From G963692885 sp964658655 (GTDB lineage Bacteria > Acidobacteriota > Terriglobia > Terriglobales > Acidobacteriaceae), in contig CAZZZL010000015.1 of assembly GCA_964658655.1 (NCBI GenBank), positions 1 to 64,000 of the forward strand: 64,000 nucleotides of DNA. The letters are read 5' to 3'. A program made the translations under genes and the position numbers. Below, piece after piece: positions 28,145 through 37,332 of this stretch; position 1 is the stretch's first letter; each line of letters opens with the position of its first letter. The notes beneath the pieces are model-generated. The model saw only the letters and a program-made list of their open reading frames with translations, was not told the origin of the DNA and did no database searches.

Positions 28145-28772
28145 CAGCGACCGTTTGGCCCAAAGCGGCGGCTTCCAAGGTGGCGCCGACCATGGCATCC
28201 ATGCCCATACAGGAGTTGAGCATCAGCTGGTACAGGTGGCGATTTGTCCAGTCCTGGTCATAGAATGTCCGCACATAGCCTGCTCGGCGACGGTCCGTCG
28301 CGGCCAGTTCTTCTTCTGCGCGGGCTGCATGGCTGGGGAAATTCTGCTGAAACCACTTGATTTTGCGTGATAAGGCTGCATACACAAAGATGTTAAAGAC
28401 GCCGGGCGTGCCCAGTAGAGCCGGCGCTGCACCCCGGCCCACCACGACACAATTCCCCTCGTGGACGCGGTCTTTCAGATAATCGCGAATGAGCACGACC
28501 ATGCGCTCGCTGTCGAAGACCTCAGAGGCGCCGGTGATGGCAGGACTCCGGTCGACACTCCCGTGCCAGAATGCTTTTCCAACGCGGTAGTACCAGGGAT
28601 CCAGGCGTTCATCGCAGCTGGCGACGGTGGCGGCCGGAACTTTCGCTGCCTGTGCTATCTCATCAACGAGGCATTGATCGATGAGGCGCCAGCCGAGCCG
28701 GTCTGCAAGGTGGTGGGCAAACTCGGCGCCCCGGCTGCCATACTCGCGCTCTACGGTGATGATCCTGGTCAT
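28116..28772 (-). CDS. Cytidylate-kinase-like family protein
   Basis: A 218-residue protein with the start of the cytidylate-kinase-like family (ITVEREYGSRGAEFAHHLADRLGW). A degenerate phosphate-binding loop replaces GxGK, as is usual for that family. Later blocks are VVVGRGAAPALL and YDQDWTNRHLYQLMLNS. It is probably a P-loop nucleotide-binding protein; true CMP kinase activity is doubtful. The start at 28772 follows AAAGGGGCAGGC. Its 3' end overlaps the end of the lipoprotein gene by 29 bases (convergent). Confidence 0.85.
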   Translation of the reverse strand: MTRIITVEREYGSRGAEFAHHLADRLGWRLIDQCLVDEIAQAAKVPAATVASCDERLDPWYYRVGKAFWHGSVDRSPAITGASEVFDSERMVVLIRDYLKDRVHEGNCVVVGRGAAPALLGTPGVFNIFVYAALSRKIKWFQQNFPSHAARAEEELAATDRRRAGYVRTFYDQDWTNRHLYQLMLNSCMGMDAMVGATLEAAALGQTVAATSTAGSVR

Positions 28773-28862
28773 GCCTGCCCCTTTTGGAAAGGAAACTCGC
28801 ACCTGACTGGCGCGTGGGCCATGCTAGCACCATCCGTTGTCGCGGGACTACGACTGTTTAAT

Positions 28863-31340
28863 CTACTGGCGCAGTTCAACGACTGTCGCGCCTGCTCCGC
28901 CCTCGGCCTGCGTCGCCTCGAGGATGCCCGCGACGTGCGGATGCTTTTGCAACTGCGTACGGAGCGCCCGCCGGAGGATGCCCATGCCGGTACCATGGAC
29001 GATGCGTACGCGGGGAAAGCCTGCCAGAAATGCGCGATCGAGGAATTGTTCGACCTCGCCTGCGGCCTCATCGACAGTGCGGCCGATCACGTTGAGCTCA
29101 CCGCGCATGCCGTCAGATGGCGTTGTCACGGTGACTGAGACACCACGCTTGCGTGCAGCTTCCAGCGGATTATGGACGCCGGACGGCAGTTGAACAGAGT
29201 GCACCACTTCGGCAATGTCTTCGCGCGAAACACGCATTTTCATCGGGCCCATGGCGACCTCAAACCCGCCTCCATCCAGCTCGCGCTGAACGATTGCCGT
29301 TTTGCCTCCGAGAGATTTCAACCGCACTGTATCGCCCTGGCCGACATTACGAACGATATGCGGAGTGGCATGCACATCACCTTTATGAGCGCCCGTGTGT
29401 TGAGCGAGGACGGTCATTTTCATTTCATCGCTGAAGTCGCGTCGGAGCTTCGCAATGCGGCGCTCTGAATCCTTTGAAAGTTTCTGCTGAACAGCCTTGT
29501 CATCGATCGCCTTCACGGCTTCCTTCATGCGAAATTCGAAGTCCTTCAGCAGGGATGCCAACTGGCCCTCGAGTTCGCGTACCTTTGCTCGCCATTCCTT
29601 CAGCCCATCCGCATCGAGACGGATTTTTTCGCGCGCGACCTCCTGTTCGCGCGTCTTGATGGAGGCACGTTCGCGCATCACCTGGTCGAGTTCGGCGTGG
29701 AGCTGGTCAAGAAAGTGCGCGATGTCCTGCGTCTGGGTATTGAGACGGCTGCGGGCTTCGCTGATGATGTCGGGATTGAGGCCGAGACGCGAAGCGATGT
29801 TAATGCCGGCGGAGGCGCCAGGTACGCCGAGACGCAGTTCGTAAGTCGGCGCGAGTGTTGCTTCATCGAAGCCGACAGCCGCGTTCAATACGCCTGTCGC
29901 CTGTGCTGCATAAATCTTCAACGAGGTGTGGTGCGTCGAGATGATCGACCATGCACGACGCGCAAGAAAATGCTCAGCGATGGCGACTGCAAGTGCGGCG
30001 CCTTCTTCCGGATCAGTAGCGGAGCCGAGTTCGTCGAGAAGGACGAGCGAACGGTCATCTGCGAGGCGTGAGATGCGATCGAGATTGACGATGTGCGCAG
30101 AGAAGGTGGATAGGTTCTGCTCAATGGATTGCGCGTCGCCGATATCTGCAAGGAAAGCGTCGAAGATGGGCAGAATGGCGCGCTCGGCCGGAACAGGAAT
30201 GCCGGCCTGGGCCATCATCGCCAGTAATCCGGTGGTCTTGAGAGCAACGGTTTTGCCGCCAGTATTCGGGCCGCTGATAATCAACTGGCGCGCGTCGCTC
30301 TGCAGTGCGAGTGTGAGAGGAACAACACTGCGGCCACTGCCGCGCAGTCGTCGTTCGAGCAGAGGATGCCGCGCTTTCTCGAGGTGTAGCTCCGGATTCG
30401 CGTCGGTGGTGAATTCCGGGATCGTGCATCCGTAGGCGCGACTGAACTGGGCGGCCGTGAACGCACGATCGACCTCCGCCAGCACACGTGCGCCATCGCG
30501 GATTGCCGGGGCCTGTTCGGCAAGTTCCTGGGTCATCGCCAGATAAATGCGATGAATCTCCGACTGCTCTTCATCGAGCAGACGCACCAGTTCATTATTG
30601 TGCTCGATGGTCTCGAGTGGCTCCAGGTAGACAGTCTGTCCACTGGAGCTGGCGCCGTGAACGACGCCGGCAACGCGTCGTTTCATCTCCGCCTTGACCG
30701 GAATGACAAAGCGCTCGCCGCGAATCGTTATCAGTTCATCCTGTGTGCTTCCACTGTCTGATAGACGGCGCAGCGCGTGCCGCAGACTGTCCTCAATCAG
30801 CTTCTGCTGGCGGACCATCTCGCGACGGATACGGCGCAATTCAGGCGAAGCATCGTCGGTCAGCGTGCCATCCGGATTGAGGCGCAGCCGCAGCGATTGC
30901 AGAAGGCGAGGGAGCGCGCTGCCCTCGAGCACCGCAGCACTCGCAAGAAATCTGGGAATGCGTTCGCGAGTCTCTTCAGTCGAAGTTTTCATGGACGCCT
31001 GCCATGAAGCGATGTCATCGATGAGTGCGAGCAGGGCATGCAATTCTTCAGGCTCGAGGGCCGCCCCCTGGATGTTGGATTTGTCCAGGAGAACGTCCGG
31101 GTCGACGAGTGCTCCGAGGGCCGGAGAGTACGCGAAGGCGAGCAACACGCGAGCTTCATCGACAAAAGCATGCTGTTCAAGTATCCAGTCGCGATTGGAA
31201 CTGGGAGTAAGCGCGGCTACCCATTGTTTCGTCACATTTGCAGTTGCATATGTCTGCACGAGTTGCAGCAGACGTTCCCATTCGAGCGTGGTCGCGCTCA
31301 ACTCGGCTATTTGTAGAGGAATTTCGCTGAAAAGGCTCAC
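28863..31340 (-). CDS. mutS2: Endonuclease MutS2
   Basis: An 825-residue MutS2, with no mismatch-recognition domain. The MutS-type ATPase has Walker A in SGPNTGGKTVALKT, VLLDELGSATDPEEG (Walker B) and ISTHHTSLK. A long coiled-coil stretch follows (about residues 510-600). The C-terminal Smr nuclease domain is LNVIGRTVDEA to VRIVHGTGMGILRRALR. In bacteria it suppresses recombination or splits collided ribosomes. The GTG at 31340 lies inside GGGAGGTGAG, so the ribosome-binding site and start nearly coincide; the true start may be a few codons inside. Confidence 0.96.
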   Translation of the reverse strand: MSLFSEIPLQIAELSATTLEWERLLQLVQTYATANVTKQWVAALTPSSNRDWILEQHAFVDEARVLLAFAYSPALGALVDPDVLLDKSNIQGAALEPEELHALLALIDDIASWQASMKTSTEETRERIPRFLASAAVLEGSALPRLLQSLRLRLNPDGTLTDDASPELRRIRREMVRQQKLIEDSLRHALRRLSDSGSTQDELITIRGERFVIPVKAEMKRRVAGVVHGASSSGQTVYLEPLETIEHNNELVRLLDEEQSEIHRIYLAMTQELAEQAPAIRDGARVLAEVDRAFTAAQFSRAYGCTIPEFTTDANPELHLEKARHPLLERRLRGSGRSVVPLTLALQSDARQLIISGPNTGGKTVALKTTGLLAMMAQAGIPVPAERAILPIFDAFLADIGDAQSIEQNLSTFSAHIVNLDRISRLADDRSLVLLDELGSATDPEEGAALAVAIAEHFLARRAWSIISTHHTSLKIYAAQATGVLNAAVGFDEATLAPTYELRLGVPGASAGINIASRLGLNPDIISEARSRLNTQTQDIAHFLDQLHAELDQVMRERASIKTREQEVAREKIRLDADGLKEWRAKVRELEGQLASLLKDFEFRMKEAVKAIDDKAVQQKLSKDSERRIAKLRRDFSDEMKMTVLAQHTGAHKGDVHATPHIVRNVGQGDTVRLKSLGGKTAIVQRELDGGGFEVAMGPMKMRVSREDIAEVVHSVQLPSGVHNPLEAARKRGVSVTVTTPSDGMRGELNVIGRTVDEAAGEVEQFLDRAFLAGFPRVRIVHGTGMGILRRALRTQLQKHPHVAGILEATQAEGGAGATVVELRQ

Positions 31341-31517
31341 CTCCCAATGGTAACGCTTGCCGATGCGGGCGCTTTAGGTCTGGTTGCCGAGGGTTTAAAC
31401 CTTCCTGCTTGCCCGAATCCTGGTTTTGAGCTTATGAATGGACGGTCGTCAGGCCCGGTGCAACGACACAACGCGTTCTTTGACTGTGCATCTCACGTGA
31501 GTGAGGTGATACGTACG

Positions 31518-31961
31518 ATGGCATTCGAAGAGAGCAAGATTCGCACAGTAATCGAGGTTCTGCACGATGGAGAGCGCGGCTTCAAGTCGCTGAGTGAGCA
31601 TTTAAAGGAGCCACGGCTCAAGACATACTTTGCCGAAGAAGGAACGCATCGCGCACAGTTTGCCGCCGAATTAGAGGCTGCGCTGAGCACGATCTCCGAC
31701 AAGCAGGAAAAAGAGGGCGGCACTGTCGCTGGAACACTTCATCGCAAATGGGCTGAAGTCAAAGGCAGCCTCGGCGGAAGCGATCACACACTGCTGGAAA
31801 CAGCAGAACAGGGTGAAGACGCTGCCAAGAAGGCCTACTCAGAGGCCCTGCAGACCGACGAACTGCCTGCTAGTATTCGCGCAATTCTGCAGAAGCAGCA
31901 GCCACATATCATTGCTTCGCACGACAAGGTACGCGGCTTCCGCGACTCGATTGCTGCGTAG
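31518..31961 (+). CDS. DUF2383/PA2169-type four-helix protein
   Basis: A 147-residue all-helical protein beginning MAFEESKIRTVIEVLHDGERGF. It has the ferritin-like pattern of the DUF2383 (PA2169) family: HRAQFAAELEAAL, GTLHRKWAEVKGSLGG, ETAEQGEDAAKKAYSEAL and the ending QQPHIIASHDKVRGFRD. Members are often stress-linked, but their biochemical role is not established. The ATG at 31518 follows GAGGTGAT. The frame is open to 31347, but that part does not resemble the family. The gene is divergent from mutS2 and is followed by a strong terminator. Confidence 0.85.
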   Translation: MAFEESKIRTVIEVLHDGERGFKSLSEHLKEPRLKTYFAEEGTHRAQFAAELEAALSTISDKQEKEGGTVAGTLHRKWAEVKGSLGGSDHTLLETAEQGEDAAKKAYSEALQTDELPASIRAILQKQQPHIIASHDKVRGFRDSIAA

Positions 31962-31986
31962 TCACGAACGTCCAGTCGTCCTTACG

Positions 31987-32020
31987 AAGGCCAGCGAAAT
32001 TTCGCTGGCCTTTCTGCTTT
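31987..32020 (+). terminator. Rho-independent terminator after the DUF2383 gene
   Basis: A perfect inverted repeat AAGGCCAGCGAAA/TTTCGCTGGCCTT (31987-31999 with 32000-32012) is followed by TCTGCTTT. It lies 25 bases after the stop of the gene ending at 31961. Confidence 0.9.
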
Positions 32021-32062
32021 CCGTGTGGAACCGATTGCGGGCAGGCCGCTTGATGCCGAGCC

Positions 32063-32068
32063 TACAAT
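32063..32068 (+). promoter_or_regulatory. Candidate -10 box for leaderless hemB transcript
   Basis: TACAAT lies 6 bases before the hemB ATG (32075), and no Shine-Dalgarno site is visible. No convincing -35 element is seen, so support is limited. Confidence 0.35.
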
Positions 32069-32074
32069 TGAGAG

Positions 32075-33064
32075 ATGGACTTTCCTGCTACACGTATGCG
32101 CCGCCTGCGCCGAACCGAGGCACTGCGTTCCCTGGTTCGCGAAACGCGCCTTCACGCCGGCGCCCTCATTTATCCGCTGTTCCTTTGCCCGGGTGAGGGA
32201 GTCCGCCGCGAAATAGGTTCCATGCCCGGCGTGTTTAATCTTTCAATTGATGAGGCAGTCAAAGAAGCGGAGTCTGCTGCTGCGCTCGGTATCGGGGGCC
32301 TGCTGTTGTTTGGTCTGCCGGAGAGGAAAGACGAAGAAGGCTCCGGCGCCTATGACGAGCATGGCATTGTGCAGGAAGGTCTGCGTGCACTCAAGAAAAG
32401 CAGCCGCGCGAAGGACCTGGTGTTGATCGCCGATGTTTGTCTATGCGAATACACTTCGCATGGTCATTGCGGAATGGTGAAGCAGTCCGGCGGTGCCTAC
32501 GAAATCGATAATGACGCGAGCCTTTCGCTCATCTCTCGGACAGCTGCATCTTTAGCCGAAGCGGGCGCGGATATCGTTGCCCCATCTGACATGATGGACG
32601 GCCGGGTCGCTGCTATTCGCGATGAAATGGACGATGCCGGATTTGAGCAGGTACCGATCCTTTCGTACGCGGCCAAGTTCGCGTCTGCTTTCTATGGACC
32701 ATTCAGGGAGGCCGCCGATTCAGCTCCGCAGTTTGGTGACCGCCGCAGCTACCAGATGGATGGCGCCAACAAACGCGAGGCAATGCGGGAGATCGAACTG
32801 GACCTGGCTGAGGGTGCGGACATGATCCTGATGAAGCCGGCCATGCCGTATCTGGATGTGATCCATGCGGCGCGCGAGCGATTCGATGTGCCAATCGGCG
32901 CCTACCAGGTGTCCGGCGAATATTCGATGCTGCAGGCGGCGTTCGAAAAGGGCTGGCTGGAGCGGGATCGGGCGATGATGGAGTCTCTACTATCCATCCG
33001 CCGGGCCGGGGCGGAGTTCATCGTGACCTACTTCGCCAAGGATGCTGCCAGGCTGCTCGCGTGA
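32075..33064 (+). CDS. hemB: Delta-aminolevulinic acid dehydratase (porphobilinogen synthase)
   Basis: A 329-residue enzyme that condenses two 5-aminolevulinate molecules to porphobilinogen in heme synthesis. The Schiff-base lysines lie in SYAAKFASAFYGPF and ILMKPAMPYLDV. The metal site is the cysteine-rich DVCLCEYTSHGHCG, which points to a zinc-type active site. The QMDGANKREAMRE block is conserved. Length is normal. It is a single gene upstream of lpdA, with 154 bases between. Confidence 0.97.
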   Translation: MDFPATRMRRLRRTEALRSLVRETRLHAGALIYPLFLCPGEGVRREIGSMPGVFNLSIDEAVKEAESAAALGIGGLLLFGLPERKDEEGSGAYDEHGIVQEGLRALKKSSRAKDLVLIADVCLCEYTSHGHCGMVKQSGGAYEIDNDASLSLISRTAASLAEAGADIVAPSDMMDGRVAAIRDEMDDAGFEQVPILSYAAKFASAFYGPFREAADSAPQFGDRRSYQMDGANKREAMREIELDLAEGADMILMKPAMPYLDVIHAARERFDVPIGAYQVSGEYSMLQAAFEKGWLERDRAMMESLLSIRRAGAEFIVTYFAKDAARLLA

Positions 33065-33218
33065 GCAACGGCAGTGCGGCCATGAGTCATTCCAAGTGCC
33101 GCGTGCATCCATAAGGGTGCCATCGCGTAAAATGGCGAGTTGTGACTAAAGGCGCTGACTGTTCCCACCAATCTTTGCTGGTGCACTGTTGACGACCTAT
33201 TGAAAACGGAGCATCCAC

Positions 33219-34652
33219 TTGGCGCAGACAGCACCCGAAACAATTTATGACGTCGTAATTATTGGCGGTGGCCCGGCAGGCTATACCGCCGCCATCCGTG
33301 CAGGGCAGTATGGTCTTAAGGTCGCCCTCGTTGAAGAGACAGAGAAACTTGGCGGGACGTGTCTCCACTGGGGTTGCATTCCGACGAAGTCGCTGCTTTT
33401 TAACGCCGAGATTTTTGATCACATGCAGCACGCCAAGGAATATGGCATTGAGGGCGTCGGTGAACTAAAGGTCAACTGGCAGGCCGTCCTGGCGCGCAAG
33501 AATCAGATCGTGACCAAGCACACGAAGGGTCTCGACTTCCTGATGCGGAAGAACAAGGTGACTGTCGTGAAGGGACGCGGCAGCCTGACGGGTGCAGCCA
33601 AAGACGGCATTCACACTGTCGATATAGTTGGCATCGATAAGAAAACGCAGCAGCTGAAGACAAAAAATATCGCACTGGCGACTGGTTCCTCGGCACGTAT
33701 GCTGCCGGGGCTGACGCCGGATGACACCATCCTCACAAATATTGAAGTGCTTGGCATAAGCCAGGTGCCAAAGTCGATGATTGTGATCGGCGCGGGCGCC
33801 GTCGGCGTCGAGTTCGGCTCCATCTTCAAGACATTTGGTTCGGACATCACCATCCTTGAATACCTGCCGAAGATGGTACCGAATGAGGATGATGAGATCG
33901 GTAAGGAGCTGGCTCGTCTCTACCGCAAGCGCGGCATAGAGACGAATGTCGGCGCCAAGGTCGACAAGGTTGAGAAGACCAAGACAGGCGCCAGGGTCAC
34001 CTACACCAATGCTGAAGGCAAGCAGGTGGTGAAGGAAGCCGAGAAGGTGCTGATCGCTGTTGGTCGTGCGCCACGCACAGAAAACGTCGGGCTCGAAAAG
34101 ACAAAGGTTAAAGTTGAGCGTGGCTTTGTCCACGTGAACGAATGGATGCAGACTGAAGAGCCAGGCATCTACGCCATCGGCGATATCGTGGCAGGTCTTC
34201 CGCAACTGGCGCACGTCGGCGCGATGTGCGGCATTGTCGCGATGTCAAAGATCGCAGGGAAGGCCGCGCGGCCGGTGCGTCGCGACCGCATTCCGGCCTG
34301 CACTTACTGCGAACCGCAGATCGGCAGCGTGGGTTTGACAGAAGCCATGGCCAAGGAAAAGGGCTATACCGTCAAGGTCGGTAAGTTCCCATTCTCGGCG
34401 AACTCAAAGGCTTCAATCGTCGATTCGCATGATGGTTTCGTGAAGATCGTCAGCGACGCAAAATATGGGGAAATTCTGGGCGTGCATATTATAGGACCAC
34501 AGGCAACAGAGTTGATTGCGGAAGCCGTCACGGCCATCGAACTCGAGGCAACGGTGGACGAGATGATGTTCATCGTTCACGCTCATCCGACGCTTGCGGA
34601 AGCCATGCTTGACGGCTTCGGTAGCGTCGAGAATCTCGCCATTAACGTTTAG
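33219..34652 (+). CDS. lpdA: Dihydrolipoyl dehydrogenase (E3)
   Basis: A 477-residue FAD-disulfide oxidoreductase that re-oxidises lipoyl groups of 2-oxoacid dehydrogenase complexes. It has FAD motif IIGGGPAGYTAAIRAGQ, the redox disulfide in GGTCLHWGCIPTKSLL, NAD motif VIGAGAVGVEFGSIF, FAD motif YAIGDIVAG and the catalytic His-Glu pair in HAHPTLAEAM. It starts at TTG 33219 with GGAGCATCCAC before it. lipB and an E2 gene follow on the same strand, a coherent lipoyl cluster. Confidence 0.97.
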   Translation: MAQTAPETIYDVVIIGGGPAGYTAAIRAGQYGLKVALVEETEKLGGTCLHWGCIPTKSLLFNAEIFDHMQHAKEYGIEGVGELKVNWQAVLARKNQIVTKHTKGLDFLMRKNKVTVVKGRGSLTGAAKDGIHTVDIVGIDKKTQQLKTKNIALATGSSARMLPGLTPDDTILTNIEVLGISQVPKSMIVIGAGAVGVEFGSIFKTFGSDITILEYLPKMVPNEDDEIGKELARLYRKRGIETNVGAKVDKVEKTKTGARVTYTNAEGKQVVKEAEKVLIAVGRAPRTENVGLEKTKVKVERGFVHVNEWMQTEEPGIYAIGDIVAGLPQLAHVGAMCGIVAMSKIAGKAARPVRRDRIPACTYCEPQIGSVGLTEAMAKEKGYTVKVGKFPFSANSKASIVDSHDGFVKIVSDAKYGEILGVHIIGPQATELIAEAVTAIELEATVDEMMFIVHAHPTLAEAMLDGFGSVENLAINV

Positions 34653-34662
34653 TGAATTGACA

Positions 34663-34691
34663 CCGGGCATCTGTAGTGGTGCCCGGCTTTT
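34663..34691 (+). terminator. Hairpin with T-run after lpdA, reaching into the lipB start region
   Basis: Stem CCGGGCA/TGCCCGG (34663-34669 with 34680-34686) with a 10-base loop is followed by CTTTTCT. It ends within a few bases of the lipB start (34694), so it could end lpdA transcripts or lower read-through into lipB. Confidence 0.6.
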
Positions 34692-34693
34692 CT

Positions 34694-35437
34694 ATGGCCG
34701 CCATGGTCACCTCTCTGCTCTATCTCGGACGCCTCGATTATCAGACCGCGCTTGCGTTGCAGCAGCACCTGGTTGAACTGCGTCATCAACGGCGCATTGG
34801 CGATGTATTGCTTTTGCTGGAACACCCGCCGGTGCTGACGCTGGGTCGCAATGCGCATCGGTCTAATATCCTTGCCAGCGATGAACTGTTGGCGCGGCGC
34901 GGCGTGGAGATTGTCGAGACGAATCGCGGGGGAGACGTGACTTATCACGGCCCGGGGCAATTGGTTGGCTATCCGATTCTCGATCTACGGGCGGCGACGC
35001 CCCGCCTAGGGGCTATCGATTACGTCCGACAGCTAGAAGAAGTGCTGATCCGTACCTGTGCCGAGTTTCGACTTCTGACCGACCGTGTGCCGGGGCGAAC
35101 CGGTGTCTGGACGCGGCCCGGCGGTAGCATTCCTGAGAAGAAAGTGGCTGCGATCGGCGTCCATATCTCTCGCGGCATCACATCGCATGGCTTTGCGTTA
35201 AATGTGACCGTGGATCTGGCGGATTTTGGCTGGATTATTCCGTGCGGCATCGGCGATCGTAGCGTCACCAGTCTCGATCAGGAGACCGGACTCCCTGCGG
35301 GGCAGTTGCAACTGGAGCAGTTGGCTAACCGGGTTGCCCGACAGTTTGGCCGCGTGTTTGAAACGCAGATCCTTCGCGTGGAGACCCTGAATGATTTGTT
35401 GTGCGGAGCTTCCGATGCTCAGACAGCTGCTGTTTAA
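34694..35437 (+). CDS. lipB: Octanoyltransferase LipB
   Basis: A lipoyl(octanoyl) transferase of about 247 residues that moves octanoate from acyl carrier protein to lipoyl domains. The active-site blocks RGGDVTYHGPGQLVGYPI, KVAAIGVHISRG (Lys) and IIPCGIGDRSVTSL (Cys) are all present. The start is not certain: ATG 34694 and ATG 34703 are both possible, and neither has a good ribosome-binding site because a terminator hairpin occupies the upstream bases. The E2 gene that needs this modification starts 125 bases downstream. Confidence 0.95.
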   Translation: MAAMVTSLLYLGRLDYQTALALQQHLVELRHQRRIGDVLLLLEHPPVLTLGRNAHRSNILASDELLARRGVEIVETNRGGDVTYHGPGQLVGYPILDLRAATPRLGAIDYVRQLEEVLIRTCAEFRLLTDRVPGRTGVWTRPGGSIPEKKVAAIGVHISRGITSHGFALNVTVDLADFGWIIPCGIGDRSVTSLDQETGLPAGQLQLEQLANRVARQFGRVFETQILRVETLNDLLCGASDAQTAAV

Positions 35438-35561
35438 GAGCAGAGTTTGATGGTCCCGTCCAAAACGGTCAGGTACGGCTTGCGCCGCGATGTGGTTCTG
35501 CGGATTTATAATCGAGCGTCGAGTAAGTGCGTGTGTCAAAGGACATTATGAAGGGGAAGCT

Positions 35562-37271
35562 ATGCCAACGGATGTAATCATGCCCCAGATGGGCGAGTCG
35601 ATTTTTGAGGGAACGATCACCAAATGGCTAAAAAAGCCGGGCGACTCTGTCCAGCGGGATGAACCGCTTTTCGAAATTTCGACCGATAAGGTCGACGCCG
35701 AAATCCCTTCACCGAGCGCAGGAATTCTGCAGGAAATCAAGGCAGCTGAGGGTTCGACAGTCCAGATCAACACAGTCGTCGCGGTGATCAGCGAGAGCAA
35801 CGGGGCCTCTGCTCCGGCTTCGCCAGCATCCACGCCTGCGCCGGAAGCGGCGGCGCCTGAAGCTCCTGCGCCTGCTGCTGGCGCCAATGGTTCCGCACCA
35901 GCGCCTTCGACCCCTTCAGGCGGCCCGGCAACCGAAGTCGTCATGCCGCAAATGGGCGAGTCCATCTTCGAGGGAACGATCACCAAATGGCTCAAGCAGG
36001 TTGGTGACACTGTCCAGCGCGACGAGCCGCTTTTTGAGATTTCAACCGATAAGGTCGACGCTGAGATTCCCTCTCCGGCAGCGGGTGTTCTAACGGAGAT
36101 CAAGTCACAGGCTGGCGAGACCGTTCAGATCAACACGGTGGTCGCAGTCATTGGTGGTGCTGCCGACGGAGCGAAAAGTGCAGCCGCTACGCCATCCGCC
36201 CCGGCACCGACTGGTGCTGCGACACCAGGCGTTCCTGCAGCCCAGCTTGCGACTAGTCCTGCGAGTCCGCAGTCTGCTCCTGAAGCGGTGACGCCGTTCG
36301 AGGACGAGACGGCGGCGACCGCCGAGCGTCTCCGTTCTTCGCCGCTGGTGCGTCGCATAGCCAAGGAAAATGAAGTCGACCTTGCCAAGGTTCCTGGCAC
36401 GGGCAGTTCCGGCCGCATCACGAAGGAAGATGTTCTCGGATTTATTTCTAACAACGGCGAAGCAAAGCCGGCTGCATCTGCACCTGCTCAGGCCGCACCT
36501 ACTCCCGCCGCAACTGCTGCACCTGCACCTGCGAAGGCGGCGCCTGCACCTGCCGCCGGCCCACAGCCGGGCGAGCTGGTGCCGCTCTCACGTATGCGTT
36601 CAATCATCGCGCAGCGCATGGTGGAGTCGAAGCACACCAGCCCGCATGTACACACCGTGTTCAAGATCGACATGACACGCATTGTGCGTCTGCGAGACAA
36701 GGAGAAGTCGAAGTACGAACAGCGGAATGGCGTCAAGCTGACGTTCATGCCCTTCATCGCGCGTGCCGTGATCCAGGCTCTTCGAAAGATGCCGATCGTG
36801 AATGCATCGATGGAAGGCGAGGCGATCCGCTATCACAAGAACGTCAATCTAGGCATTGCAGTCGCATTGGATTGGGGATTGATTGTTCCGGTCGTCAAGC
36901 AGGCGGAAGAGAAGAGCTTCCTTGGCGTGGCTCGCTCCATCGTCGACCTGGCGGAACGTGCGCGCGGGAAAAAGCTGAAGCCGGACGAAGTAGGGGGCGG
37001 AACATTTACGCTGACCAATTCAGGCATCTTCGGCGAACAATTCGGCACGCCCATCATCAGCCAGCCAGAGTCAGCTATTCTCGGCATCGGCGGCTTGTTG
37101 AAGGAACCGCTGGTCATCACCGATGAATATGGAACAGACTCGATTGCTATTCGCAATGTAATTCATCTGACACTGGGCTTCGATCACCGGATTATCGACG
37201 GTGCCGACGCCGGTAAGTTCATGTCAGAGGTAAAAAAGTATCTCGAGAACTGGTCTGAAGACATCGGGTAA
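35562..37271 (+). CDS. Dihydrolipoamide acyltransferase (E2), two lipoyl domains
   Basis: A 569-residue E2 core subunit of a 2-oxoacid dehydrogenase complex. There are two nearly identical lipoyl domains (about residues 2-76 and 127-200), each with the lipoyl lysine in STDKVDAEIPSP. Ala/Pro-rich linkers join them to an E3/E1-binding domain (SSPLVRRIAKENEVDLAKV to GRITKEDV). The catalytic domain runs to the C-terminus with DHRIIDGADAGKFM. The start follows GAAGGGGAAG. Whether it serves pyruvate, 2-oxoglutarate or branched-chain oxoacids cannot be read without the E1 gene, which is not in the window. Confidence 0.95.
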   Translation: MPTDVIMPQMGESIFEGTITKWLKKPGDSVQRDEPLFEISTDKVDAEIPSPSAGILQEIKAAEGSTVQINTVVAVISESNGASAPASPASTPAPEAAAPEAPAPAAGANGSAPAPSTPSGGPATEVVMPQMGESIFEGTITKWLKQVGDTVQRDEPLFEISTDKVDAEIPSPAAGVLTEIKSQAGETVQINTVVAVIGGAADGAKSAAATPSAPAPTGAATPGVPAAQLATSPASPQSAPEAVTPFEDETAATAERLRSSPLVRRIAKENEVDLAKVPGTGSSGRITKEDVLGFISNNGEAKPAASAPAQAAPTPAATAAPAPAKAAPAPAAGPQPGELVPLSRMRSIIAQRMVESKHTSPHVHTVFKIDMTRIVRLRDKEKSKYEQRNGVKLTFMPFIARAVIQALRKMPIVNASMEGEAIRYHKNVNLGIAVALDWGLIVPVVKQAEEKSFLGVARSIVDLAERARGKKLKPDEVGGGTFTLTNSGIFGEQFGTPIISQPESAILGIGGLLKEPLVITDEYGTDSIAIRNVIHLTLGFDHRIIDGADAGKFMSEVKKYLENWSEDIG

Positions 37272-37289
37272 ATCCTTCGGCCAAAGGCA

Positions 37290-37325
37290 AAAAGGGTGCA
37301 GCGGATTATTCCGCTGCACCCTTTT
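37290..37325. terminator. Bidirectional terminator between the E2 gene and purK
   Basis: A 16-bp stem, AAAAGGGTGCAGCGGA paired with TCCGCTGCACCCTTTT (37290-37305 with 37310-37325), has a 4-base loop. A-runs and T-runs flank it on both sides, and it lies between two convergent stops (37271 and 37333). Confidence 0.93.
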
Positions 37326-37332
37326 GCGTCCT

